DNA of 64,000 bases, from assembly GCF_001645385.1 (NCBI RefSeq), contig NZ_LVHI01000004.1, positions 158,388-222,387 of the forward strand, given 5' to 3'. Numbering within the stretch: position 1 is the first letter of the stretch; each line of letters opens with the position of its first letter. Source of the stretch: Rhodococcoides kyotonense. GTDB taxonomy: Bacteria > Actinomycetota > Actinomycetes > Mycobacteriales > Mycobacteriaceae. The notes beneath the pieces were generated by a model. The model had not been told where the DNA came from and did no database searches. It saw only the letters and a list, made by a program, of their open reading frames with translations. The position numbers were made by a program, and so were the translations under genes. This document shows positions 26,274 through 33,595 of the stretch, in pieces.

Positions 26274-27026
26274 ATGTCGAGCTTGGCGCAGAAGGCAACA
26301 ACCCTCCTCGAACTCCACAAGCCGGGTGACCCGGTCGTTCTCCCCACGGTGTGGGATGCCTGGTCCGCGAAGCTCGCCGTCGATGCGGGATTCACCGCGC
26401 TGACCGTCGGAAGCCACCCGGTGTCCGATTCGATCGGTAAGCCGGACAACGAGGGCATCACGTTCGACGAGTTGCTCGCGCGCATCTCGCAGATCACCGC
26501 GGCCGTCGACGTTCCGCTGTCCGTGGACATCGAGTCGGGATACGGCGAAGATCCGAAGCGTCTGATCGACGGCTTGATCTCGGCCGGTGCAGTCGGCCTG
26601 AACATCGAGGACACCGTGCACAGCGAAGGTGGTCGTCTGCGTGAGGCGCAGGAGCATGCGGACTTCGTCGGTGCCCTGCGTGCGGCGTCGGACGCAACCG
26701 ACGTGCACGTGGTGCTGAACGCGCGCACCGATCTGTTCGTCAAGCAGGTCGGTGACGAGAGCGATCGGGTCGAGCGCGCCATCGAGCGGATGAAGCTCGC
26801 CGCGGCTGCCGGGGCGGACTCGTTGTACCCGGTCGGCTTCCACAGCGACGACGACTACAAGCGTCTCGTCGAGGGACTTCCGTTGCCGGTCAACGCAATT
26901 GCCAACCCGGCCGACGGCGACCTCTCGCACTTCGCGTCACTCGGCGTGGGGCGCATCAGTTTCGGCCCGCTGTTCCAGGGTGCACTCGCCGGTGAGGCGT
27001 CGAAGTTGTTGGCGCGCTGGCGCTGA
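26274..27026 (+). CDS. Isocitrate lyase / PEP mutase superfamily enzyme
   Basis: 250 residues; the ATG at 26274 has TAGGAGCTTCA before it and is preferred over an ORF start inside the palindrome. It has the superfamily TIM barrel: VVLPTVWDAWSAKLAVDAGFTALTVGSHPVSDSIG, PLSVDIESGYGEDP, GAVGLNIEDTVHSEGGRL, VVLNARTDLF. The metal-binding Asp/Glu cluster is retained. The isocitrate-lyase motif KKCGH is absent, so it is a PEP-mutase-like C-C or P-C lyase, for example of oxaloacetate or methylisocitrate-like acids. It is probably controlled through the adjacent 22-bp palindrome. Confidence 0.85.
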   Translation: MSSLAQKATTLLELHKPGDPVVLPTVWDAWSAKLAVDAGFTALTVGSHPVSDSIGKPDNEGITFDELLARISQITAAVDVPLSVDIESGYGEDPKRLIDGLISAGAVGLNIEDTVHSEGGRLREAQEHADFVGALRAASDATDVHVVLNARTDLFVKQVGDESDRVERAIERMKLAAAAGADSLYPVGFHSDDDYKRLVEGLPLPVNAIANPADGDLSHFASLGVGRISFGPLFQGALAGEASKLLARWR

Positions 27027-27033
27027 CGCGCCC

Positions 27034-27075
27034 CGTGCGTGCGAATGTACAGCCCGCTGTACATTCGCACTCACG
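27034..27075. repeat. Long palindrome (family copy 3) overlapping the AAA-ATPase gene end
   Basis: Arms of 20 nt (27034-27053, 27056-27075) around CC with one mismatch; core GTGCGAATGTACAGC. It lies between convergent genes, 8 nt after the PEP-mutase-like stop. The right arm contains the TGA stop (27071-27073) of the AAA ATPase. It is related to the copies at 5530 and 12470. Confidence 0.85.
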
Positions 27076-29209
27076 ACCCGTAGGCCTCCAGGTGCGCCAC
27101 TTGCTCGGGATCGAGCGAGGGGCGCACCGTTTTTCGCGCGGTCTCGACGTCGTCGCCCGTGACGAACGCGGCATCCAACGAGCGGCGCATGGCCGTCAGC
27201 GCGGCCTCTCGCAGGAGCGCGGAACAGTCGGCGGCCGAGTAGCCGTCGAGGTCGGTGGCGAGCAGATCGAGGTCGACGTCGTCGGACAGCGGCACGGATT
27301 TGCTCGACGCACGCAGGATGTCGGCCCGCGCCTCCGCGTCGGGCGGCGGGACGAACACGAGGCGTTCGAGCCTGCCCGGACGCAGCAGTGCGGGGTCGAT
27401 CAGGTCCGGTCGATTGGTCGCCCCGAGCACGACGACGTCACGTAGCGGTTCGACGCCGTCCAGTTCGGTCAGCAGTGCCGCGACGACGCGATCGCCGACG
27501 CCGGAATCGCTGGTCTGCCCGCGTCGAGGTGCCAGTGCGTCGACCTCGTCGAGGAAGATCAGTGACGGCGCCGAGTCGCGCGCACGCTGAAACAGCTCGC
27601 GCACAGCCTTTTCCGACGACCCGACCCACTTGTCCATCAGCTCGGCGCCCTTGACGGAATGGACGCTCAGCTGGCCCGAACTTGCCAGCGCGCGCACGAG
27701 GAACGTCTTGCCGCAGCCGGGAGGGCCGTAGAGCAGCACGCCTCGGGGCGGCTCGATTCCCAAGCGAGAGAACGAATCCGGATGCCGCAGCGGCCACAGC
27801 ACGGCCTCGGTGAGTGCCTGTTTCGTCTCGACCATGTCGCCGACGTCGTCGAGGGTGAGGCTGCCGATCGCCAATTCCTCTGCGCCGGAACGAGACAGTG
27901 GACGAATGACGTCGAGGGCGCCCAGCAGATCCGATTGAACGAGCTGCGGGTCCGACCCCTCGGAGCTCGCCCGCGACGCGGCCCGCAACGCAGCTTCTCG
28001 GACCAGTGCAGCCAGATCGGCGACGACGAAACCCGGTGTCCTGGCGGCTATCTCGCCGAGCGAGAGTCCGTCGGTCGGCGCCGTGCGCAACAGGTGTTCG
28101 AGCAGGGCGGACCGTCCAACGGCGTCGGGAAGTGACAGCGTCAGTTCGCGGTCGCAGAGATCCTGCGCGCGGAGCCGAGAATCGGTGGCCTCGGGGTGTG
28201 CGGTCGTGGCGACGAACGCCAAGCCTGCAGTGTCCACCGCGCGGCGGAGCTGATCGAGCACGAGGGTCGACGCGGGTTCGGCCGTGGCGGGCAACAGGGC
28301 ATCGATGTCGGTGATCAGCAGGACGCCCGAGCCGGCGAGACCGTCGATCGCCGAGGAGACGGCGTCGACACGCGCGGATGCGTCCAACGCGCCGATCGAC
28401 GGGCCGTCGAGTTCTGCGACGGTACGACCGGCGAGGACCGCGCGGGCGAGTGTGGACTTTCCGACGCCCGCGGGTCCGGTGATCAGGACGCCGAGGTGCG
28501 CCGACGCGCCGAGCCGCGCGAGCAGCTCCGACTCGTCGAGCGCCAGACGCAGCCATTCGGACAGCTTCGCCTGCTGTGCGGACACCCCGACCAGTTCGGT
28601 GACCGGCAGCGCGGCCGGGGTGTCGCGTGCAGTGGTGGGTGTGGACGCCGGTGCTTCGCCCCAGCTGACCGCCGTGTTCGGTTGCACGCTGACCGGACCC
28701 GACGGCGACGTGCTCGACACCGTCAGCAGTTCGCTCGTCCACGTGAAGCCGAAGGTTCGAGAGAGTGCCAGCGTCGCGGCAGTGGTGCTCGTGCCCGGGC
28801 CGAGGTCGCGGGGCAGGAGCGAAACCGTATCGCCGACGGTGACCACCTTGCCGAGCAGCGCTTGGCGCAACGTCGACTCGGAGATCGAACCCGTCGCCAG
28901 CGCCGAACCGCTGACCGTCACCGTCTTCGCGCCGTAGACCGTTACCGGTGCGACGGCGATGGAACCGTCTTCCTTGATGCCCGCGTTCGACAGGGTGACG
29001 TCGTCGAGCAGGGCCGTCCGGGGCGGCGTTCCGTCCGGCGCGCGTCCGGCGACCGCGGCCGTGCGACGCGCACCGATCACCGCGATGGCGTCCCATTCGC
29101 GGATTCCGAGCGCGGCCAGTACCTCCGGGTGCAGCCGAACGACGCCGCGTCTGGCGTCGGCCGCCGATGTGTTGAGTCGTGCCGTGAGGACCAGCTCCGG
29201 GGCTGTCAC
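27071..29209 (-). CDS. CDC48/VCP-like double AAA ATPase
   Basis: 712 residues from a GTG at 29209. The N-terminal 170 residues resemble the Cdc48 double-psi barrel region (VVRLHPEVLAALGIREWDAIAV). AAA module D1 (about 190-430) has Walker A GPAGVGKST, but its Walker B reads ITDIDAL instead of DEID, and the arginine-finger segment is lost. Module D2 (about 440-700) is intact: GPPGCGKTFLVRAL, LIFLDEVDALAPRRG and ATNRPDLIDPALLRPGRLERLVFVP. It should be an ATP-driven unfoldase or remodelling factor. The gene order with pssA and psd matches Rv0435c-Rv0437c; its start overlaps the pssA stop (GTGA). Confidence 0.9.
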   Translation of the reverse strand: MTAPELVLTARLNTSAADARRGVVRLHPEVLAALGIREWDAIAVIGARRTAAVAGRAPDGTPPRTALLDDVTLSNAGIKEDGSIAVAPVTVYGAKTVTVSGSALATGSISESTLRQALLGKVVTVGDTVSLLPRDLGPGTSTTAATLALSRTFGFTWTSELLTVSSTSPSGPVSVQPNTAVSWGEAPASTPTTARDTPAALPVTELVGVSAQQAKLSEWLRLALDESELLARLGASAHLGVLITGPAGVGKSTLARAVLAGRTVAELDGPSIGALDASARVDAVSSAIDGLAGSGVLLITDIDALLPATAEPASTLVLDQLRRAVDTAGLAFVATTAHPEATDSRLRAQDLCDRELTLSLPDAVGRSALLEHLLRTAPTDGLSLGEIAARTPGFVVADLAALVREAALRAASRASSEGSDPQLVQSDLLGALDVIRPLSRSGAEELAIGSLTLDDVGDMVETKQALTEAVLWPLRHPDSFSRLGIEPPRGVLLYGPPGCGKTFLVRALASSGQLSVHSVKGAELMDKWVGSSEKAVRELFQRARDSAPSLIFLDEVDALAPRRGQTSDSGVGDRVVAALLTELDGVEPLRDVVVLGATNRPDLIDPALLRPGRLERLVFVPPPDAEARADILRASSKSVPLSDDVDLDLLATDLDGYSAADCSALLREAALTAMRRSLDAAFVTGDDVETARKTVRPSLDPEQVAHLEAYGS

Positions 29210-30066
29210 TGCGGCCCTCGGGGTCGACGCAGACCCAACCGGGCTGCGGAGCGACGCGTGTTACCGGGGGCGCGTCGGATCGCGCGACGCTCGGCGCGAC
29301 GCTCGGCGGGTTTCGCCTCCCACGCGTAGGGACGGGCCGCGACCCATCGCTGCGAGCGCACGGCGAACGGAATGTGGATCAGGTAGACGAGTACCAGGAC
29401 CATCAGCAGGATCAGCGGGTAGGTGATCAACGCTGCGGCTGCGAGTGCGACGAGGATGAGCAGCGCGGCGGCCATGCGGGGAGGAACGGATACGGTCTTG
29501 AGCGCGAGCGTCGGGATGCGGCTGACCGCCAGCCCCGCTGTGAAGAGCGTCCACCCGACGACGACGTAGAACGACGCCCACCAGCCGTCGCCCCATTCCT
29601 GGAACGCCGCGATCGGAGCCAACACGATGAGGGCGCCCGCGGGAGCCGGCACGCCGGTGAAGTACTCGCGGGCGTAGGCCGGTGTGTTGTCGTCGTCGAG
29701 CAAGGTGTTGAAGCGAGCCAGGCGCAGGACCATCGCGACGACGTAGATCAGCGCGATGATCCAGCCGGCGCTGCTGCCTTCGAGCAGTGTCACGTACAGC
29801 ACCAGGGCGGGTGCGACACCGAAGGAGATGGCGTCGGCCAGCGAGTCGAGTTCGGCGCCGATCTTGCTGGTGGCGTCGAGCAGGCGGGCGATTCGCCCGT
29901 CGAGGGCGTCGAGAATCGCAGCGGCACCGATCATCGCCAGCGCGACACCGAGTTCGCCGTCGAGCGCGAACTTCAGCGCGGACAACCCGGCGCACAACGC
30001 CAGAATCGTCACCACCGACGGCAGGAGTCGAACAGCAGCGGGAGGTCGCGCTCGTCTGGTGATCAT
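29206..30066 (-). CDS. pssA: CDP-diacylglycerol-serine O-phosphatidyltransferase
   Basis: 286 residues from the ATG at 30066. The CDP-alcohol phosphotransferase signature is complete: DALDGRIARLLDATSKIGAELDSLAD (DG-x2-AR-x8-G-x3-D-x3-D). About eight membrane helices follow, then a basic, arginine-rich tail of about 45 residues (AKPAERRAERRAIRRAPGN) that is longer than usual. It makes phosphatidylserine, the substrate of the Psd enzyme encoded 8 bp upstream on the same strand. Together they provide phosphatidylethanolamine. Confidence 0.93.
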   Translation of the reverse strand: MITRRARPPAAVRLLPSVVTILALCAGLSALKFALDGELGVALAMIGAAAILDALDGRIARLLDATSKIGAELDSLADAISFGVAPALVLYVTLLEGSSAGWIIALIYVVAMVLRLARFNTLLDDDNTPAYAREYFTGVPAPAGALIVLAPIAAFQEWGDGWWASFYVVVGWTLFTAGLAVSRIPTLALKTVSVPPRMAAALLILVALAAAALITYPLILLMVLVLVYLIHIPFAVRSQRWVAARPYAWEAKPAERRAERRAIRRAPGNTRRSAARLGLRRPRGPQ

Positions 30067-30074
30067 CGCACCGA

Positions 30075-30791
30075 CTATCGGGGGAGTTCGGCAAGCACGG
30101 TTTCGGCCCCGACTGCGCGCTGACCGCGCTCGACGAGCAACTCGGTGCCCGCGGGGAAGTACGTGTCGAGGCGAGATCCGAATCGGATCAATCCGTACGT
30201 GTCGCCGATGGTCAACGTATCGCCGACCTTCGCGTTGTTGACGATGCGGCGGGCGATCAGACCGGCGATCTGTACGACGGCGACGTCGTGGCCCGACGGC
30301 GTACGAATGTGCATGCTGTTGCGCTCGTTCACCTCGCTCGCCTCGGCGAGGTCGGCGGACTTGAACTGGCCGCGCCGATGCACGACCTCGATGACCTCGC
30401 CACCGACCGGAACACGCTGAACGTGCACGTCGAGGACGGACAGGAAGATGCTGACGCGCGGCACCGGCGTCGTGCCGAGATCGAGCTCGGCCGGCGGAAC
30501 CGCGGTGTCGACGAGCGTGATCAAGCCGTCGGCAGGGGCCACTACGACGCCCGGTCGATTCGGTGGGACGCGGCCGGGGTGGCGGAAGAACGTGGCGCAC
30601 GCACCGGCGGCGGTCAGGCCTGCGCGACGCACCCACTTGTGCCTGCGTCCGAGAGCGGCCACAGCCAGCGGGCCTGCGACGAACGGAAGTCCTGCGGGGT
30701 GCATCGGCGGGACGGTGTCACGAATCAACTCGACGAAGTGTGCTGCGCCGGTGCGCTGTTCCTGACCGATCGGGGTGGGACGGCGTGCCAC
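30075..30791 (-). CDS. psd: Phosphatidylserine decarboxylase
   Basis: 238 residues from a GTG at 30791 with GAAGGAG 6-7 nt before it. It belongs to the short (archaeal/mycobacterial) branch. Motifs: [24 protein letters not shown] (PADG), [20 protein letters not shown], and the self-cleavage site near the C-terminus in [13 protein letters not shown], where the Gly-Ser bond gives the pyruvoyl cofactor. One N-terminal membrane-associated segment is present. It is the upstream member of the psd-pssA-ATPase operon. Confidence 0.94.
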   Translation of the reverse strand: MARRPTPIGQEQRTGAAHFVELIRDTVPPMHPAGLPFVAGPLAVAALGRRHKWVRRAGLTAAGACATFFRHPGRVPPNRPGVVVAPADGLITLVDTAVPPAELDLGTTPVPRVSIFLSVLDVHVQRVPVGGEVIEVVHRRGQFKSADLAEASEVNERNSMHIRTPSGHDVAVVQIAGLIARRIVNNAKVGDTLTIGDTYGLIRFGSRLDTYFPAGTELLVERGQRAVGAETVLAELPR

Positions 30792-30834
30792 TTCGCTCCT
30801 TCTTCTCGTGCGTGTTCAGGGCCCGACGAAACGA

Positions 30835-30879
30835 CAGCTGCCGGGGCCTCACAGAGTACGTGAGATGCCCCGGCAGCTG
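30835..30879. terminator. Strong stem-loop between the GlsB-like gene and psd
   Basis: CAGCTGCCGGGGC (30835-30847) pairs exactly with GCCCCGGCAGCTG (30867-30879). A smaller CTCAC/GTGAG hairpin lies in the loop. On the minus strand it follows the GlsB-like gene, so it should end that transcript before psd. Confidence 0.75.
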
Positions 30880-30894
30880 CGTGTGCGCTGTGGG

Positions 30895-31164
30895 TCAGAC
30901 CCTCGATCGGCCGGTGACGAGCTTGACCAGGAACAGCAGGATCACTGCTCCGAGCAGGCAGGTCAGGAAGCTGAAGATGAGTCCGCCGCCTTCGACGTCG
31001 ACGCCGAAAGCCTTGAGTAGCCAACCGCCGATCAGGCCGCCGATGATGCCGACGACGATGTTCAACAGAATGCCCATCGATGCATCCGTCTTCATGATCT
31101 TGCTACCGATCCAGCCGGCGAGTCCGCCGATGATGATCCAGCCGATGATTCCTAGGCCCAACAT
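30895..31164 (-). CDS. GlsB/YeaQ/YmgE family small membrane protein
   Basis: 89 residues from the ATG at 31164, which has GAGGGGG before it; upstream in-frame ATGs lack this. Three hydrophobic, glycine-rich helices show the family pattern GLGIIGWIIIGGLAGWIGSKIMKTD, GILLNIVVGIIGGLIGGWLL and FSFLTCLLGAVILLFLVKLV. These 'transglycosylase-associated' proteins are often stress-induced, but their function is unknown. It lies downstream of the SRPBCC gene on the same strand, 77 bp away. Confidence 0.88.
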   Translation of the reverse strand: MLGLGIIGWIIIGGLAGWIGSKIMKTDASMGILLNIVVGIIGGLIGGWLLKAFGVDVEGGGLIFSFLTCLLGAVILLFLVKLVTGRSRV

Positions 31165-31240
31165 GTGGTGCCCCCTCTTGTGTGTGCCGTGGGTATTGCT
31201 CACAGGGGGTGCCCGGGTGGTCGGCGGTTGAAACCTTGAC

Positions 31241-31696
31241 TTAGCTTCGTTCGCTCTCCGTCTTGATGCGCTGCAGGGTCCGGTTCATGCCGTCGACGAG
31301 TTCCACGTCGAATTGTTCGATTCCGCCGAGCACGTTCTTCACGAGGAACGTCGAGACCGCGCTGGTTCCCGTCGGTGCTTCACGCTTCTCGACGACGGTG
31401 GTACCGCCGTCCTTCGGGGTCAGGGTGTACGACCAGATGGTCTTGTTCTCGTTGACGCGGAACGCGATCGACTTGTTCGGCTCGAAGTCGACGACCTTCG
31501 ACGTCGTAGGCCAAACGAGCAGGCCCTTCTTGTTGACGTTCAGTGTGGTCGTGCCCTTGCGGACATCGCCGCCGAACACCTTCATCAGCTTGCACTGCGG
31601 GCTCCACTCACCCATGCGCTTCAGGTCCGAGACGATCGCCCACACCTTGTCCGGGCTGGCGTCGACGTCGATGCTGGCTTCGAGGGTCTTGCTCAC
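31241..31696 (-). CDS. SRPBCC-family protein
   Basis: 151 residues from the GTG at 31696. An in-frame ATG 12 nt upstream lies inside the GGAGG ribosome site that serves this GTG, so the GTG is preferred. Helix-grip pattern: EASIDVDASPDKVWAIVSDLKRMGEWSPQCKLMKVFGG, IAFRVNENKTIWSYTLTPKDGGTTVVEKREA and the C-terminal helix FDVELVDGMNRTLQRIKTESE. It resembles the Rv0854/polyketide-cyclase-like proteins of mycobacteria, presumably lipid-binding. The ligand is unknown. Confidence 0.82.
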   Translation of the reverse strand: MSKTLEASIDVDASPDKVWAIVSDLKRMGEWSPQCKLMKVFGGDVRKGTTTLNVNKKGLLVWPTTSKVVDFEPNKSIAFRVNENKTIWSYTLTPKDGGTTVVEKREAPTGTSAVSTFLVKNVLGGIEQFDVELVDGMNRTLQRIKTESERS

Positions 31697-31834
31697 GCGT
31701 TCCTCCATCAGGGTTGGTGCTACCTATAGTCACACACACTTCCCCGAAGTGTGGGCAGGATGTCCCAGTCGTCCGCCGCAGATCAGGAAAACCTGCTGAC
31801 AGCCGGACAAGTGGGACACCACACCCACCCGGCG

Positions 31835-32347
31835 TCAGAGCTTCCCGAATGCCACGCCCTTGTACGTCCAACCGCACGCGAGGACGGCGTCCTGGATCGG
31901 CTTCTTCAGCTCACCGGTCGAGAAGCGGTAGTTGTACACCTGCCCGTACTCGAGCTGCTCGGTGAACGCGTAGGCCGTTCCGAACTGGACGGACGACTTC
32001 TGGCCCCGGAACTTCTCCGCGGACGCGGTCAACGAAGGCACCCCTGCTCGCCATTCGACGGCCCACTCCTCGTCCACACCGCGCACCTCGTCGGTGGCCG
32101 GGTCGAGCTTCAGCAGAATGCGAAAGACTTTCGACAGTGACGCCTTGGCGAAGATCTCGTACCAGCGCGCGTCGACGATGCGCCACTCCGCGACGAGGTC
32201 GACGCCCTCGGCCGATCCGTCGCGGATGACGAACGGCGCGCTCGGACGGTTGACGGCCATCAGTGCGGCGTACACCTCGTCAGGTCTGCGGGCCGGAATG
32301 TCTGCGGACGGACGCTTCGTGCCGGTGAACATGTCGAACAAACCCAC
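31835..32347 (-). CDS. Conserved hypothetical protein
   Basis: 170 residues. The GTG at 32347 follows GAGGAG by 7 nt and gives the natural N-terminus MGLFDMFTGTKRPS, so it is preferred to a downstream ATG at 32332. The rest has mixed alpha-beta character without membrane segments: DEVYAALMAVNRPSAPFVIRDGSAEGVDLVAEWRIVDARWYEIFAKA, then a Trp- and Tyr-rich second half with KVFRILLKLDPATDEVRGVDEEWAVEWR. I recognise no named family. It is probably cytoplasmic and monocistronic, and an 8-bp hairpin (31735-31753) follows it. Confidence 0.72.
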   Translation of the reverse strand: MGLFDMFTGTKRPSADIPARRPDEVYAALMAVNRPSAPFVIRDGSAEGVDLVAEWRIVDARWYEIFAKASLSKVFRILLKLDPATDEVRGVDEEWAVEWRAGVPSLTASAEKFRGQKSSVQFGTAYAFTEQLEYGQVYNYRFSTGELKKPIQDAVLACGWTYKGVAFGKL

Positions 32348-32411
32348 TGTGGTCTCCTCGTATCTCGTGTGAGAACACGATGACCGGTGAGGCTTGGAAT
32401 CGACTTGGAGG

Positions 32412-33209
32412 CTACATCTTCGCGTGCCGTGCGAGCACGAATGCGTACAACCCGTACAGCGCGATGCCGACGCCGGCGAGGACCAACAGAACCTGGCCGA
32501 AGGGCTGTTCACCCAGAGTCTTGACGGCACCGTCGACGCCGGTCGCCTTGCTGGGATCGGAGGTGAAGACGGCGACGATCACGAGCGCACCCGTTCCGAC
32601 GAGCGCGATTCCCTTCGCCGCGTATCCGGCGATCCCGAGACGTTCGACGCCTTTGCCGGTGTGGCCCTCGAGATCGTCGAGGAAGTTCTTCGACACTCCC
32701 TTGTAGACGTGGTAACCACCGACGCCGATGATCACGAGTCCGACGACGATCAGCACGAACTTTCCGAAGCCGTTCTCCATCAGTCGTGCGGTGGTCGACG
32801 CGTTCTGTTCGCCGCTCGATTTGCCGGATCCGCGCGCGAAGCCGAACGTGGACCATGCGAAAGCGATGTAGACGACGGCGAGCGACGCGGCCTTGAAGCG
32901 GTCCATCGCGCTGCCCTCGTCGGCGTCCGACTTCTTGCCGACGATCGCCTCGACGATCCGCCACAACGCGAGCGCGACGAACGCGACGAACGCGATCCAC
33001 AGTGCGATGGACCCGCCGGGTTTGCTGCCGAGCTCGGCGAGTGCACCGGACTGGTCGGCGTTGCCTCCCTGCCCGAACGCGAGTCGGATCGCGATGTAAC
33101 CGATGAGAATGTGCAGTAAGCCGCTGACGAAGTGGCCGCAGCGAGCAGCCTTTTCGAATGCGCTGTTCTGTTGTACGCGCTCGGCCGCGTTACTTGCGTT
33201 CGTGTTCAT
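32412..33209 (-). CDS. DUF1206 membrane protein
   Basis: 265 residues in three repeats of about 80, each with two membrane helices and a conserved G(Y/H)xxxG start: RCGHFVSGLLHILIGYIAIRLAFG, RFKAASLAVVYIAFAWSTFG with VGLVIIGVGGYHVYKG, and IAGYAAKGIALVGTGALVIVAV. This threefold arrangement defines DUF1206, whose function is unknown. A candidate alternative-sigma promoter lies upstream (33242-33268), hinting at stress control. Confidence 0.85.
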   Translation of the reverse strand: MNTNASNAAERVQQNSAFEKAARCGHFVSGLLHILIGYIAIRLAFGQGGNADQSGALAELGSKPGGSIALWIAFVAFVALALWRIVEAIVGKKSDADEGSAMDRFKAASLAVVYIAFAWSTFGFARGSGKSSGEQNASTTARLMENGFGKFVLIVVGLVIIGVGGYHVYKGVSKNFLDDLEGHTGKGVERLGIAGYAAKGIALVGTGALVIVAVFTSDPSKATGVDGAVKTLGEQPFGQVLLVLAGVGIALYGLYAFVLARHAKM

Positions 33210-33241
33210 ATTTCAGCCCCCGAATCCGTGTGGTGCGCGGC

Positions 33242-33268
33242 GTACCCCAGCCGACGACATGTTCAAAC
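33242..33268 (-). promoter_or_regulatory. Candidate SigF/SigB-type promoter of the DUF1206 gene
   Basis: On the minus strand GTTT (33268-33265) and GGGTAC (33247-33242) are separated by 17 nt. This is close to the GTTT-N15-17-GGGTAT pattern of SigF/SigB-type general-stress sigma factors in actinobacteria. It lies 33 bp upstream of the start codon. Confidence 0.5.
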
Positions 33269-33372
33269 ACGCTCCGCGCGCCTACGAGCTTTCCGGTAAC
33301 ACGAGGCGAACACTGGTCGATAGAACGAACGAGAAATTCAGGCCAATCAGAAGTTGTTCGGAGTGATCGATC

Positions 33373-33528
33373 GTGAACTTTCCAACGATCTTGCGTCGTT
33401 CCAGGGCGGGAGTGCCGCTTCTGGAGTCCGCGCGTATGACCGGAAGTCCCCGTACGTGGCCGAGTGAGAAGCTCGAACGCCTCTTGACTCCTCGCGAGAT
33501 CGACATGGTCAGACGAGGGCTGGTGTAA
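33373..33528 (+). CDS. Possible small protein with a truncated LuxR-type HTH tail
   Basis: A 51-residue frame from a GTG at 33373 with GGAG about 10 nt upstream. The C-terminus reads PSEKLERLLTPREIDMVRRGLV. LTPRE-x-(E/D) is how many LuxR helix-turn-helix domains begin, but the frame stops at TAA before the recognition helix. It may be a genuine tiny protein or a decayed regulator. The rest of 33210-33595 holds only the DUF1206 promoter region and no other convincing gene. Confidence 0.35.
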   Translation: MNFPTILRRSRAGVPLLESARMTGSPRTWPSEKLERLLTPREIDMVRRGLV

Positions 33529-33595
33529 GTCCTCGGCGCTGACCACTCCGGAACGGCATAATCGGTGCGTAACGAACCGGCTGTTCTGGAGGGTC

